NCBI GenBank assembly: GCA_963716135.1
Contig: OY970289.1
Coordinates: forward strand, 372,001-436,000
Direction: 5' to 3'
DNA from: CAVRAW01 sp963716135
Lineage (GTDB): Bacteria > Planctomycetota > Planctomycetia > Pirellulales > JADZDJ01
DNA length: 64,000 nucleotides
The notes below the pieces were generated by a model that was not told the DNA's origin, made no database searches, and worked only from the letters and a program-made list of their open reading frames with translations. Positions within the stretch are counted from its first letter, which is position 1. Every line of letters begins with the position of its first letter. The position numbers were made by a program, and so were the translations under genes. Below, in pieces: positions 1 to 10,093 of this stretch.

Positions 1-303
1 TTGATGCGATTCGTGGATGTCGGTCGTCACGGGCAAACTGGTTTCCTTTTTGACTCGTGCCAGGACGGCCAGTCCTGTTTCCAATCCGTGACCGCGGAAG
101 GTGGTGGCGCTGGTGCGGTTGGCTTTGTCGAACGAGGCTTTGAAGATCAACTGCACAGGCAAGCCGGCGACGATTTCTTTCAGCCGCTTGGCGATCGACA
201 GGGTTAGCTCCTCGGTCTCGATGACGCATGGCCCGGCGATAAGCAGCAAAGGGTGGCCTTGGCCGCACCGGTAAGGGCCGACAGTGGCAGCGTGATTGGG
301 CAC
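1..303 (-). CDS. kdsA: 3-deoxy-8-phosphooctulonate synthase, N-terminal part (runs off the left edge)
   Basis: KdsA condenses phosphoenolpyruvate with arabinose 5-phosphate to make KDO 8-phosphate for lipopolysaccharide. The minus-strand translation carries the family hallmarks in order: the LLLIAGPCVIE strand, then FKASFDKANRTS, then a GLE.GL helix and the TDIHE strand. Only about 100 residues lie inside the window. In the open frame the first usable start is a GTG at 303-301, but it has no good ribosome site. An ATG at 343-341 has GGGAG five bases upstream. It would join this frame if the A-run at 307-310 (T-run on the coding strand) were one base longer, so the true start may be there and a one-base deletion may separate it. 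Identity is secure; the start is not. Confidence 0.9.
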   Translation of the reverse strand, partial: MPNHAATVGPYRCGQGHPLLLIAGPCVIETEELTLSIAKRLKEIVAGLPVQLIFKASFDKANRTSATTFRGHGLETGLAVLARVKKETSLPVTTDIHESHQ

Positions 304-991
304 TGCAAAATCCGTTGTGCAGGAAACGGGCTCGCGAGAGCGGACATCTTATCTCCCAGCGAACAACTCGGCCAACGCCGACCGCGAACCCGTCCAATCG
401 CGCCGCCGATCGAAAACCGACTAGTCTTTCCTACGTGGCGATCGGGCGGAATGGATGTCAGATACTGCAATTTAGCCCAATTCGCCCAGGTGAGCCAAAC
501 CCCGATTGATCCAGGTTTGAGCAGCGAATTTCTACATGTGTTGCAGCACAGGGCGATCAGATCAGGCGTTGAAACTCCACCATCAGTGTGGTCCATGTTT
601 GTCATAAGGCAAGTTCTCAAATGGACTTTCGGCCAGAGTTCGTGGCAAACCGCTGGCCTTCTATTTGCTATGGCATACGCCTTGCAATTAGGGGCAAGCG
701 GAACGTCGTACCCGCTCGCCGGGAGCGACGGTCCTCAACCCAGCGATGGCCCGCGGGGTTCCTGACGGGTTAGGTCGGATGGTTGCCTTGCCCCTGACCA
801 TCTGACAACGTCAATGCGTAATTGACACGTCAGGGACCCCGATTTTTTATGCGCCAAGCTGGCCGCGAAGTGTCTTAAGCGGCGATGCCTTTGGTTGTTA
901 CGTGCGGCCACGGCTGCTACGCAGGTATTGACGGTTGGCACCCCATTTTTTAGGGTGGTGGTTTCGCGCGGATGACGGTGGAAGTCCCTGC
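304..991. other. Intergenic region upstream of kdsA and the tRNA
   Basis: About 690 bases without a convincing gene. Open frames exist on both strands but their translations are rich in Arg, Ser, Pro and Cys, show no domain and have no conserved context. It probably contains the kdsA promoter (minus strand) and, near 940-990, the leader of the tRNA. A partly matched dyad lies around 801-831, followed by a T-run near 842; its role is unclear. Confidence 0.6.
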
Positions 992-1065
992 GCCAGCCTA
1001 GCTTCAATTGGCAGAGCACCGCATTCGTAATGCGGGGGTTGCGGGTTCGACTCCCGCGGCTGGCT
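992..1065 (+). tRNA. tRNA-Thr, anticodon CGT
   Basis: A complete cloverleaf can be drawn. The 7-bp acceptor stem is GCCAGCC (992-998) with GGCTGGC (1058-1064), followed by a T discriminator at 1065. The D arm contains AATTGGC. The anticodon stem CCGCA/TGCGG flanks the loop TTCGTAA, putting anticodon CGT at 1026-1028. The T arm is GCGGG-TTCGACT-CCCGC (1041-1057). No CCA is encoded. CGT reads the threonine codon ACG. Confidence 0.95.
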
Positions 1066-1175
1066 CTCCGTACATAGGCGGCCTGCGACACGGGAATCGA
1101 CGTTGCACTCGGACAAACGGCGCAGGCCATCGGCCAAACCAGCGTTTGGCTCAAGATCGCACACTGGGAGAAATT

Positions 1176-2505
1176 ATGAGCACGGCACCGGCGGTCGGCA
1201 TCAACATCAAGCAGATTGCACTCGGGGGCGGACCGTTTGGCCCGCGCGAAGTGGAACAAATGACCACGGCGCTCACCGACGATCCGCTGGCCTACCGGAT
1301 GCTGCGCGAAGCGGTGACCGAAATGGAGGCCAGCGAAGATCGCAGCCCCGCGGCCGCCGTGCGCTTGGGTGTTTGCTTCTACCTGTTGGGCCGCTATCGC
1401 CAGGCGATCGAGACGTTGAAGAAGGGCGATGGCGGAGCGCTGGCGCTGTTCTATCTGGCGCGCTCCTATTACTCGCTGGAGCAGTACGATCAGGCGGTCG
1501 AAGCGTATCAATCGGCCGCGCGCGCCGGTTACGATTCCGACACGTGCAATCTCGCGCGGGCTGAAACGCTGCGTGCAGCCGGCAGAGCCAAGGAAGCGTT
1601 GGAAGCGCTCGACAAACTGTCGGGGGCCGTCGAGCAAACGGCGGAATACCTGTATCAGCGCGGCGCGACCGTTTCGGCGCTGTCGGGCAATCCCAGCGAA
1701 GTGGTGGCGCTTTACGAGCGTGCCGTCTCGGCCGATCCGAAGCACAGCGGTGCATTGTTTGGCCTGGCGATGGAGAACGATCGCCGCGGCAATGACGAAG
1801 TGGCGCTCGATTTGTACGAGCGCTCCGTCGCCACGTATCCGGCCCACATCGGTTCGCTGTTGAACCTGGGGATTTTGTACGAAGATCGCGCCCAGTACGA
1901 GCAAGCTTGGAATTGCTACCAGCGAATCCTGGAAGCGTATCCGAATCATCCCCGCGCGCGGCTGTATGTGAAAGACGTGCAGGCCTCGCGCGACATGTTC
2001 TACGACGAGGACGAACGGCGGCGCCGCGATCGGCTGAGCCAGGTGCTCGATGTGCCTGTCACGGATTTCGAACTTTCAGTGCGCAGCCGAAACTGTTTGC
2101 AAAAAATGGGCATCATGACGCTGGGCGATTTGGCCCGCACCAGCGAAGCCGAACTTCTGAACAGCAAGAACTTCGGCGAGACGTCGCTCGTGGAAATTCG
2201 CGAGATGATGACCGCCAAAGGCTTGGCGCTGGGCATGATGGCCAAGGAATTGGCCGAGCCGGAACCGGTGTTCGAGCCGGAAGTGATGACGCCCGACGAG
2301 CAAGCACTGTTGGATCGCCCGATCAGCGATTTGAATCTATCGGTGCGAGCGCAAGTGCATGGTGCGGCTGGGCATCAACACGATCGCCGAACTCGTGCGT
2401 CGCACCGGCGACGATCTGCTGGAATGCAAGAACTTCGGCGTAACCAGTCTGAACGAAGTGCGCGAGAAGCTGACGATCAAGAACTTGAAGCTCCGCGGCG
2501 AGTAA
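1176..2505 (+). CDS. TPR protein with two RNA polymerase alpha C-terminal-type modules (frameshifted)
   Basis: The start ATG has GGGAG five bases upstream. The first about 260 residues are helical tetratricopeptide-like repeats (FYLARSYYSLEQYDQAVEAY, then LYERAVSADPKHSGALFGLA). They are followed by two copies of the helix-hairpin-helix module found at the end of RNA polymerase alpha: a first copy around FELSVRSRNCLQKMGI...NFGETSLVEIREMM, and a second from DLNLSVRA onward. The second copy is cut by a frame change near 2350; restoring one GC unit gives LSVRARKCMVRLGINT and continues NFGVTSLNEVREKL to the stop at 2505. Alpha-CTD modules bind DNA UP elements and activators, so a role near transcription is plausible, but the function is inferred. 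The combination is one I associate with Planctomycetota. Confidence 0.8.
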
Positions 2506-2582
2506 GATGTCGCGCGTCGGATCGGAAGTCACCGCATCGCTCCCGCTCATTAGGCGGGGGTTAAAACATTGAAGTCGCGTTC

Positions 2583-2951
2583 ATGAAATTCGCCCGCTGG
2601 GTATTTCGCATTGCGGGCATCTACGGTCTGATCGTGCTGGCGCCGCATTATTTTCTGGAGAATCAAATCGCCGCTGAAGCGCGGCAGCAATTCACGCATC
2701 CGGAATTCTTTTACGGATTCGTGGGCATCGGCCTCGCCTGGCAGATTGCGTTTTTGATCATCGCGCAGGATCCGGTGCGCTTTCGGCCAATAATCATTCC
2801 GTCGATCCTGGAGAAGTTCAGCTTCGCCGGCGCAGCGACCGTGCTGTTCCTCCAGCATCGCATCGCGGACACGATGTTTGTCGCTGGGATGGTCGACCTG
2901 GCATTGGGCGTGCTCTTCATAGTTGCGTGGCTTCGGCTGGCTCGTAAATAA
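2583..2951 (+). CDS. Small integral membrane protein of unknown function
   Basis: 122 residues with about four hydrophobic segments: residues 7-22, about 43-60, about 78-93 and about 99-117. The conserved-looking part includes HPEFFYGFVGIGLAWQ and AQDPVRFRP. No catalytic motif is visible. It lies between the TPR/alpha-CTD gene and tgt on the same strand and ends 10 bases before tgt, so it may be co-transcribed with tgt. The length and topology resemble small four-helix membrane proteins of unknown role. I do not recognise a named family. Confidence 0.7.
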   Translation: MKFARWVFRIAGIYGLIVLAPHYFLENQIAAEARQQFTHPEFFYGFVGIGLAWQIAFLIIAQDPVRFRPIIIPSILEKFSFAGAATVLFLQHRIADTMFVAGMVDLALGVLFIVAWLRLARK

Positions 2952-2961
2952 TGCGGTGGTC

Positions 2962-4095
2962 ATGAGCCAGCCGCATTTCTCCTTTCGTTTACAGCATACC
3001 GACGCGTCGTGCCGCGCACGGCGGTCGACGTTTTCCACGCCGCACGGGCCGGTGGAAATGCCTGCCTTTATGCCGGTGGGGACGCAAGCCACGGTCAAAG
3101 GGCTCTCGATCGACATGCTTCGCGCCACCGGGGCACAGATGATTCTGGGCAATACCTATCATCTGACATTGCGCCCTGGCGAAAAACTGATTGAACAACT
3201 CGGCGGGCTCCACAAGTTTATGGGCTGGGATGGACCGATCCTCACCGACAGCGGGGGGTTTCAGGTGTTCAGCCTCGCGGCCAATGTGAAGATCACCGAC
3301 GAAGGGGCGGTTTTCCGATCGCACCTGGACGGCAATCTGATCGAGCTGTCGCCCGAGCGGGCCGTGGCCATTCAAGAATCGCTCGGCAGCGACGTGGCAA
3401 TGCTCTTGGATCACGTCGTGGCGCTGCCGAATCTGCCGGAAGTCATTTGTGACGCCATGGAGCGCAGCATCCGTTGGGCGCGGCGGGCGCACGAGGCCCA
3501 TCGACGCGCCGATCAGGCGCAGTTCGCCATCGTGCAAGGGGGCCTCGACGCGGCATGTCGCATTCAATGCACCAAAGCACTTGTCGAACTGGATTTTCCC
3601 GGCTACGCCGTCGGCGGACTGAGCGTCGGCGAGCCACCGGAGGAAATGTACCGCGTGCTCGATGAAACCGTGCCGGCGCTGCCCGCCAACAAGCCGCGGT
3701 ACCTGATGGGCGTGGGCCGGCCGCAAGATATTTTGGAGGCGATCGCGCGCGGCGTCGATCTGTTCGATTGCGTATTGCCCACGCGCAACGGCCGCAATGC
3801 GATGGCGTTTACGGATAAGGGCACGCTCCGTCTGCGCAACGTGCAGCATGGCAACGACGCACGGCCGTTGGAAGAAGGATGTCCGTGTCCGGCGTGCCGG
3901 CACAGCCGCGGATATTTGCGACATTTGTTTCAGGCCGACGAGATGCTGGGGCCGGTGCTCTTGTCGGCGCACAACCTGACGTATTATCAGCGTCTGCTGG
4001 CCGAAGCGCGAGCGGCGATTGTGGAAAATCGCTTTTCCGAATTCCGCGCGGCGAAGATGGCGGGATGGGGACGGAATGACTCAATGACTCAATGA
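2962..4095 (+). CDS. tgt: Queuine tRNA-ribosyltransferase (tRNA-guanine transglycosylase)
   Basis: Tgt swaps guanine-34 of GUN-anticodon tRNAs for a queuosine precursor. The sequence has the full bacterial set: GTQATVKG, LGNTYHL, the substrate-binding strand DSGGFQVFSL, AIVQGG, GGLSVGEP, the nucleophile region DLFDCVLPTRNGRNA, and the zinc site CxCxxC...H in CPCPACRHSR...SAHN. The length, 377 residues, is normal. The ATG at 2962 is preferred over an upstream in-frame ATG at 2923, because the family starts about here and 2923 would overlap the previous gene. The last codons (SMTQ) are written in the intergenic repeat that starts at 4077. tgt-yajC-secDF is a conserved neighbourhood. Confidence 0.96.
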   Translation: MSQPHFSFRLQHTDASCRARRSTFSTPHGPVEMPAFMPVGTQATVKGLSIDMLRATGAQMILGNTYHLTLRPGEKLIEQLGGLHKFMGWDGPILTDSGGFQVFSLAANVKITDEGAVFRSHLDGNLIELSPERAVAIQESLGSDVAMLLDHVVALPNLPEVICDAMERSIRWARRAHEAHRRADQAQFAIVQGGLDAACRIQCTKALVELDFPGYAVGGLSVGEPPEEMYRVLDETVPALPANKPRYLMGVGRPQDILEAIARGVDLFDCVLPTRNGRNAMAFTDKGTLRLRNVQHGNDARPLEEGCPCPACRHSRGYLRHLFQADEMLGPVLLSAHNLTYYQRLLAEARAAIVENRFSEFRAAKMAGWGRNDSMTQ

Positions 4096-4180
4096 CTCAA
4101 TGTCTAAATGTCTAAATGAGAATCGCGGCTCGCGATCATTCCTTCATTTAGTCATTCAGGCATTTAGGCCTTCAGTCATT
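4077..4180. repeat. Intergenic inverted word repeat, AATGACT class (copy 1)
   Basis: Eight- to nine-base units of the form AATGACTC/AATGTCTA run rightwards from 4077. Their reverse complements (CATTTAGTCATTCAGG) run from about 4145 to 4180. The arms can pair imperfectly around a GCGGCTCGC centre. The repeat begins inside the tgt stop region and ends before yajC. A closely related copy lies at 59083-59172. Confidence 0.85.
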
Positions 4181-4232
4181 CGCCTTACGCCCTGCCCTTC
4201 CGCTTTGGGGCGCAAGGCTTTATGATACGCGC

Positions 4233-4604
4233 ATGTTGCAACTCATGGTGATCTTTGCGGAGGCGGCGGCCGACGGCGGTGGCGCGCCCGGCGCTGGCGG
4301 CGGTCCCGGCGGCGGCTTGAGCGCACTGTTGCTGCCGTTTGCCATGATCTTTGTGCTGTTTTACTTTCTCATTCTGCGGCCGGAGAAACGCAAGCAGGCG
4401 GAACACAAATCGCTGTTGGAGTCCATCAAGAAGAACGATCGAGTCGTCACGATCGGCGGCATTTACGGCGTGGTGACCAACGTGCTGCGCGAGGAAGATC
4501 GAGTGACGCTGCGGATCGACGAGGCGAACAATACAAAAATTGACGTCACGTTCAGCGCCGTCGCCAGGGTGCTGGGCGAAGAGCCCGAATCGGAAAAAAA
4601 ATAA
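4233..4604 (+). CDS. yajC: Preprotein translocase accessory protein YajC
   Basis: A single-span inner-membrane protein that associates with SecDF. Residues 1-25 are a Gly/Ala-rich leader. A strong membrane helix follows (LLLPFAMIFVLFYFLILRP), then the typical cytosolic YajC domain with RPEKRKQ, KKNDRVVTIGGIYGVV and a beta-rich end. The total length is 123 residues, usual for the family. A second possible start at 4245 would shorten the leader by four residues. It sits just upstream of secDF on the same strand, its standard position. Confidence 0.95.
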   Translation: MLQLMVIFAEAAADGGGAPGAGGGPGGGLSALLLPFAMIFVLFYFLILRPEKRKQAEHKSLLESIKKNDRVVTIGGIYGVVTNVLREEDRVTLRIDEANNTKIDVTFSAVARVLGEEPESEKK

Positions 4605-4639
4605 CCAGTCGACCACGTCCAGTAGGGAAGCAAATCGTT

Positions 4640-7600
4640 ATGTCGCCGTTTCATTATTTCACGCCGATCTTGGCCCAGGCCCAGGCGCAGATTGTCGCGC
4701 CCGCGGCGCCGGCAGTGGAAGTGCCCTGGTACCAGGAAGGTTGGTTCAGCGTCGTGGTGGCGATGGCTGTGGTCATCCTCCCGTTTTTGGTCGGCAGTTG
4801 GCTGGCCAAACGTTTGCGGATGAACGACTACGCCTGGCGCATCGGATTGCTCTTGTTCTCGCTGGTGGCCGGCATCGTGGTGTGCGTGTACGGCTGGCCG
4901 CCGCGGTTGGGCATTGATCTGAGCGGCGGCGTGATTTTGGTGTACGAAGTCGACGCCTCGAAGGCGGCCTCCGCCGACCTGTCCAGCGTTGTTGACGCCC
5001 TGCGCAAAGATCTCGGCGAAAGCGGCGCGTCAAATGTGCGCGTCGAAGCCGACGCCGAGGGCAAGGTGGAAATTGAATTGGCCGGCGCCGATCCGGCGGA
5101 AGTGTCCAAGATCGAGCAGCGCGTGGAAGATTTGAAAGCCGGCCGGCTGCGGCAAGATCTGCCGAATACGGACCTGGTTTTGGAATCGCGCCCGCTGCGC
5201 GGCGGCAAGCAGGTGCTCGTCTACGGCGTGCGGCGCACCGGAAGCGCCGACATGGATTTGATGGTCAGCCGCATCGCCAAGCGCGTGAATCCCGGCGGCC
5301 AGAAGGAAGTGACCGTGCGGCGGATGGGTTCCGACCGCGTGGAAGTGATCATTCCCAAGGTGGAACAGGCCGAAGTCGAGGTCGTTAAGGACAAGATCAG
5401 CACGGCCGGCGCCTTGGAATTCCGCATCCTCGCCAACCCGCGCACTCCGGAACATGCGCGGTACATCGAACTGGCCAAGCAAACCGAAGGGCGCGACGTC
5501 ACCGCCAAAGACGAGAACGGCAAAGACGAACTCGTGGCCCAATGGGTGGCCGTCGATCCCGAAAAAGCTCACGAGATCATCTCGGAAAGCAATAACGTCT
5601 CTCGCCCGAATAAAAGCGGCGGCGTCAGTGTATTGACGATGATCGACCCGTACGACGTCGGCGGGGGCGAACTGTCGCGCGCCTATCCGACCAACGACCA
5701 ACTGGGCGGAAATGCGGTCGGGTTCAAGTTCAATTCAAGCGGCGCGCAATTGTTTGGCGAGCTGACCGGACGGCATCTGCCCGACGAAAGCAGCGGCCTG
5801 AGATATCAATTGGCCATCATCCTCGACGACCAGGTAAAGTCGGCGCCGTCGATCAAAAGCCGAATTACCGACAGCGGCATCATCGAAGGCACCTTTACGC
5901 CCGAACAAGTGCAATTCCTGGTCGATATCCTCAACGCGGGCAGCTTGCCGGCGGCGCTGAGCAAAGTGCCGGTGGCCGAATATAGCGCTGCGCGCAGTTG
6001 GGCAAAGACACGATTCGGGCCGGGGCGCTGTCGATGATTATCAGCACGGTCGCCATTTTGATCTTCATGCAGATTTATTACCGCTTTGCGGGCGTAGTGG
6101 CGAATCTCGCGGTACTGATGAATCTGGTGCTCGTGATGGCGCTGGTGATTCTGATTAAGGCCCACCTGACGTTGGCCGGCCTGGCGGGCCTGGTGCTGAG
6201 CGTGGGCATGGCGGTGGACGCCAACGTGCTGATTTACGAGCGGATGCGGGAAGAACGCGAACGCGGGGCGGCCCTGCGCATGGCCATCCGCAACGGGTTC
6301 GGCCGCGCGATGGCCACCATTATCGACTCGCACTGCACGACGTTGATCACCGGCATCGTGCTATTTGTGATCGGCACCGATCAATTGCGCGGCTTTGCCA
6401 CCACCTTGGTGCTAGGGTTGCTGCTTAATCTATACACCGCCGTGTACTGCTCGCGAATTATTTTTGACATTGCCGAGCGGCAACATTGGCTGACGCAATT
6501 GAAGATGATGAAACTGTTCGGCCACACCAATTTTGACTTCGTGAAGTGGATGCCGAAGCTGATTACGCTTTCGACGCTGTGCATCGTGATTGGCCTGGGG
6601 GCGGCGGCGGCGCGGGAAATGGGCTGGTTCGGCAGCGCCGGCTTGTTCGGCATCGATTTCACCGGCGGCACCTCCGTGCAGTTGGTGTTCAATAAGCCCA
6701 CCGACATCGGCGAGGTGCGCAAAACCGTATCCACTCTGCCCGACGTTTCCGTCAGCGCGGTGGCCAGCGCCACCGGCGAGGAGCATGACACGAAATTCAA
6801 CATCGATACTTCGTATCATGGCGCAAAGGCCGGAGCCGAAAAATCCAACACCGAAACCATCAGAGCGGTTAAAGATAGGCTGCATGAGCTGTTCGACGGA
6901 CAATTGAAAACCTATTCGATGGAGATAGTTTCCGTCGGCGGCTCGCAACCCGATGCCAAAGCGGCGGCAGCCACCGAGAGCAAGACAACGGCGGAAAAAT
7001 CAGCGGAAAAGCCGGCGACGACCGCCGCAGCCGCTTCGCCGCAGCCAGAATCCGGCACGGAAGCCCGTTTGAAGTTCCCCGACAAAATGAATTTCGCCGA
7101 GCTCGACGCCACGTTGAAGCAAGGCCTGACCACGGCAAAGCTTCCCGAAGCGGTGTTCGATCTCAGCAGCCCCGATCCCGACTATTCGCCCGGCAGCAGT
7201 TTGGCCGTGTCGGATTGGGTGGTGCATGTTTCCCTGCCGAAAGAGCAGACCGAAACGCTGCTGAAAACCGTGCAGCAGGAACTGACCAATACGCCGGTGT
7301 TCCCCACGGCCAACAGCGTCGGCGGCAAAGTGGCCAGCGACACCAAAACCACGGCCTACTATGCGCTGTTTGTCAGCAATCTGCTGGTGGCGCTGTACAT
7401 CTGGATTCGATTCCAGAACTTGATTTTCGGCTTGGCGGCGATTGTGGCGTTGATTCACGACGTGGCAATCGCCGTGGGCGCGCTGGCGCTGAGCTATTGG
7501 CTGGCCGGCCCGTTAGGATTCTTGCAGGTCGATCCGTTCCGCATCAGTTTGGAAGTGGTGGCGGCGCTCTTGACGATTGTCGGCTACTCGATCAACGACA

Positions 7601-7923
7601 CCATCGTGGTGTTCGACCGAATTCGTGAAATCCGCGGCAAGAGCCCCGATCTGACCCCCAAGATGATCAACGAGGCGGTGAATCAAACCCTCTCGCGGAC
7701 CATTTTGACCTCCAGCACCGTGTTCCTGGTGACGTTTATCTTGTACTTCTTCGGCGGCGAAGGGGTGCATGCCTTTGCGTTCGCCATGATGATCGGCGTG
7801 CTCACCGGCACCTACAGCTCGGTGTTCATCGCAGCGCCAATCTTGCTATGGTTCCGCCGTCCGCCGGCCGCCGTGGCACAAAAGGCGACGTACACCGCGG
7901 TTCCGGCCACGGGCACCGTGTAA
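4640..7923 (+). CDS. secDF: Protein translocase SecD-SecF fusion (frameshifted)
   Basis: The proton-driven SecDF pump helps late protein export. The first half is SecD: a leader membrane helix, GIDLSGGV, a long periplasmic P1 domain, and LNAGSLPAAL before the membrane block. The frame changes near 5990; removing one GC unit from GCGCGC (or adding one base) joins it to GKDTIRAGALSMI and the SecD helices with GMAVDANVLIYERMREE. SecF follows in the same polypeptide (GIDFTGGTSVQLVF; later GYSINDTIVVFDRIRE), with a low-complexity Ala/Glu/Ser insert of roughly 50 residues near 6950-7060. The total is about 1090 residues, a full-length fusion. The broken frame is more likely sequence error than decay, because both halves are intact. 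Confidence 0.93.
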
Positions 7924-8099
7924 GACGCACCGGCGTGAAACTCTACGGCCTGAAACATCTGTAGCGGCCGTCTGCGCCGCGTTCTCGGAAAGCTCGGCAG
8001 CGGAGCATCGCCGGCGGCCGCGCGATCCGATATCAAGAGATGGCGAATTGTTGCGCCGCCTGGGTGGCAAGCTTTCAAACAAAACGGGGGAGAAAAAGC

Positions 8100-8891
8100 G
8101 TGGATTGGCGAATGAGAATTGCGGTGGTGGTGTTAGTGGTAGGCGTGGGCCTGGCCATCGCGCTGCAGTTTCGCAAACAGGGTGGCGCGGCAAACAGTTC
8201 TCCGGCAGTGGCTCCGACCGCGGCGAATGAATCGGCAAACAAGGCGCCCGCGGCCGCGCAGGATATGGTGCCGTTCCGATCAACGTCGTTGGATCACCTT
8301 GGTGAAACGCCTGCGAACCCTACTGCGGCAGCAACTGATTCCAGTTCGGCGCCGGCGGCCGACGGCGAACCGATGGACACAAGCGCGCCTGGGGGCGGCG
8401 CCGCCAACAACGGGATGGTCGATTTGAACGCCCCTCAGCCGACACACAAGGTTGTCGACGGCGACACGCTGCCGCAATTGGCGCAGCAATATCTCGGCCG
8501 CGCCGATCGCTACCTGGATATCTACGAATACAACCGCGACGTGCTGGAGAGCCCCGACGTGCTGCCGATCGGAGCGGAGCTGCGCATTCCATCACGCTTC
8601 GCGCTGCCGGCCGGCGAGGATGCAAATGTAAAGAGTTCCGCCGCATCGACGGCCGTCAGCACGGCGGCGCCGGCGGCGCCCCTGGTGCCCCTGATTGCAC
8701 CGACTGCAAAACCGGCAGTCGCTGCGAAAAAACCTCGCACCTATACCGTGCAGCGGGGAGATAACCTGGTCGATCTGGCGCACAAGTTCTACGGCGACGG
8801 CCGCAAGCATCAAGATTTGTACGAAGCCAACCGCGGCGTGATGCACAATCCCGGCGACTTGCACCCAGGCATGGTGCTGGTAATACCGTAA
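8100..8891 (+). CDS. Membrane-anchored protein with two LysM domains
   Basis: LysM modules bind peptidoglycan. The protein starts with a membrane segment (AVVVLVVGVGLAIAL) followed by a long Ala/Pro/Ser-rich linker. Two LysM units follow: residues roughly 120-165 (HKVVDGDTLPQLAQQYLG...IPSR) and 215-263 (YTVQRGDNLVDLAHKFYGDG...VLVIP). I chose the GTG at 8100 because GGGGGAG lies seven bases upstream; an ATG at 8112 and an in-frame ATG at 8040 are alternatives. The linker is poorly conserved in type, as expected for a spacer. The protein is probably tethered in the inner membrane and reaches the cell wall. Confidence 0.85.
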   Translation: MDWRMRIAVVVLVVGVGLAIALQFRKQGGAANSSPAVAPTAANESANKAPAAAQDMVPFRSTSLDHLGETPANPTAAATDSSSAPAADGEPMDTSAPGGGAANNGMVDLNAPQPTHKVVDGDTLPQLAQQYLGRADRYLDIYEYNRDVLESPDVLPIGAELRIPSRFALPAGEDANVKSSAASTAVSTAAPAAPLVPLIAPTAKPAVAAKKPRTYTVQRGDNLVDLAHKFYGDGRKHQDLYEANRGVMHNPGDLHPGMVLVIP

Positions 8892-8901
8892 GCGGCCAAG
8901 G

Positions 8902-8979
8902 TAGAAAGCAGAAAGCCGATGTGCAATCGACCGTCGATCAACTCACTTCTGCCTTCTGCATTCTGCCTTCTGCATTTCC
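8902..8979. repeat. Intergenic word repeat, TTCTGCC class (copy 1)
   Basis: GTAGAAAGCAGAAAGCC on the left faces TTCTGCC/TTCTGCA units on the right (8947-8976), so the two sides are partly complementary. It lies between the ends of two converging genes, where a terminator would be expected. Related copies are at 15118-15171 and 62834-62868. Confidence 0.75.
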
Positions 8980-9924
8980 TTACAGCGGCCCTTTGCGGTC
9001 CGTCCAGGAATTGGCCCGTTTGACCACTCGCTGGTCGATGAACTTGGCGATTTCGGCGGCGATGGCGTCCTTTTTCGCCGCCAGCAATTTCGCGCCCTCC
9101 AGGCTGGTGGCCGCCGGCATGTAGAACACGGCTTGCTTCTCGGCGGCTTGAACCGGATCGGTGGGCGTGGGCAAGAATTTTTCCAGCGACTGATGCAGCC
9201 GCTTGGCTTCCTTCTGCGCGTCCTTATCTTGATCTCCCACCACGATCAGCCACGACCATTGGTCGGCCAATTGGCGGTTGTTCACCACTTCGGTGAGGTT
9301 GATGCCTTTGAAAGCCCAAGGCGGCGAAATCAGGATCAACGCCTTCACATCTTGACCCTGCTTGCCGGTGGCCAGGCGCGGCCAGTGCCAATCCCAGCCC
9401 GCCCAATCGACCCCCACGACGGCGCCCATTTCGACGCCCAGCACGCAGAGCTTGTTGATATTCATTTCGCCGGCGTTGTTCTTGTCCATCAAGAACGATT
9501 TGCACGCTTCCAAATCTTGATCGATCATCGCCACGAAATCCTGCTGCCTCAACAGCGCGACGTTGATTTCTCGTTCGCCGCCGCCGGGCAGTTGTTGGCG
9601 AGTGCTTTGGCCGTGGCCGCGGAGATCGGGCGTCAATACCGCGCAACCTTTGGCTTGCAACATGGCCGCCAGATCTTTGAAATCGGCGCGGCTGCCTTTG
9701 TATTGGTGCAGCATGATCACGGGCACGGCTTCTTTGCCTAGCAGACTCGGGTAGAAGGTCGCGCCTAGCGATACGCCGTCGCGGGTGGTCAGCGTGATAT
9801 TCTGCGGCGGCGGAAGCTGTTTGCCGGATGCGGCCGGCGCAGGCGCCGCGCCGGTGGCGACTTCCGGCTGAATCGCGATCATCATCGTCGCGCCAAGAAT
9901 CAGAGCTGCGGCCACAACTTTCAT
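8980..9924 (-). CDS. Secreted alpha/beta-hydrolase-fold protein lacking the catalytic serine
   Basis: 314 residues. A signal peptide (residues 1-25, ending ATGAAPA) is followed by a mature domain with clear alpha/beta-hydrolase strands: VPVIMLHQYKGSRADF, then AVLTPDLRGHGQST. At the nucleophile elbow, where GxSxG is expected, the sequence is GVEMG, with Glu165 in the serine position. The protein may be a non-catalytic member or may use another residue. The ATG at 9924 is preceded by GGGGAA. It is the last gene of a minus-strand run that begins at rny. The substrate is unknown. Confidence 0.8.
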   Translation of the reverse strand: MKVVAAALILGATMMIAIQPEVATGAAPAPAASGKQLPPPQNITLTTRDGVSLGATFYPSLLGKEAVPVIMLHQYKGSRADFKDLAAMLQAKGCAVLTPDLRGHGQSTRQQLPGGGEREINVALLRQQDFVAMIDQDLEACKSFLMDKNNAGEMNINKLCVLGVEMGAVVGVDWAGWDWHWPRLATGKQGQDVKALILISPPWAFKGINLTEVVNNRQLADQWSWLIVVGDQDKDAQKEAKRLHQSLEKFLPTPTDPVQAAEKQAVFYMPAATSLEGAKLLAAKKDAIAAEIAKFIDQRVVKRANSWTDRKGPL

Positions 9925-10093
9925 ATCGTTCCCCAGGGAGTCTATCTCCCTATGGTAAGTATGGCACAAAGCGGCGTCAACGAATGCAGAACTGGCGCGG
10001 TATCGCTGACAAGCGCAAGATTCCGCTGGCAAAAGCTGGCCCGGCTGACAAACGCTGTCCCGGCGCGCCGAGATCGGTGCATCCTGCGTTGAA

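Noticed and set aside
304..765. Plus- and minus-strand open frames upstream of kdsA
   Set aside because: No domain, atypical composition and conflict with each other; only the few codons from an ATG at 343 may belong to kdsA.
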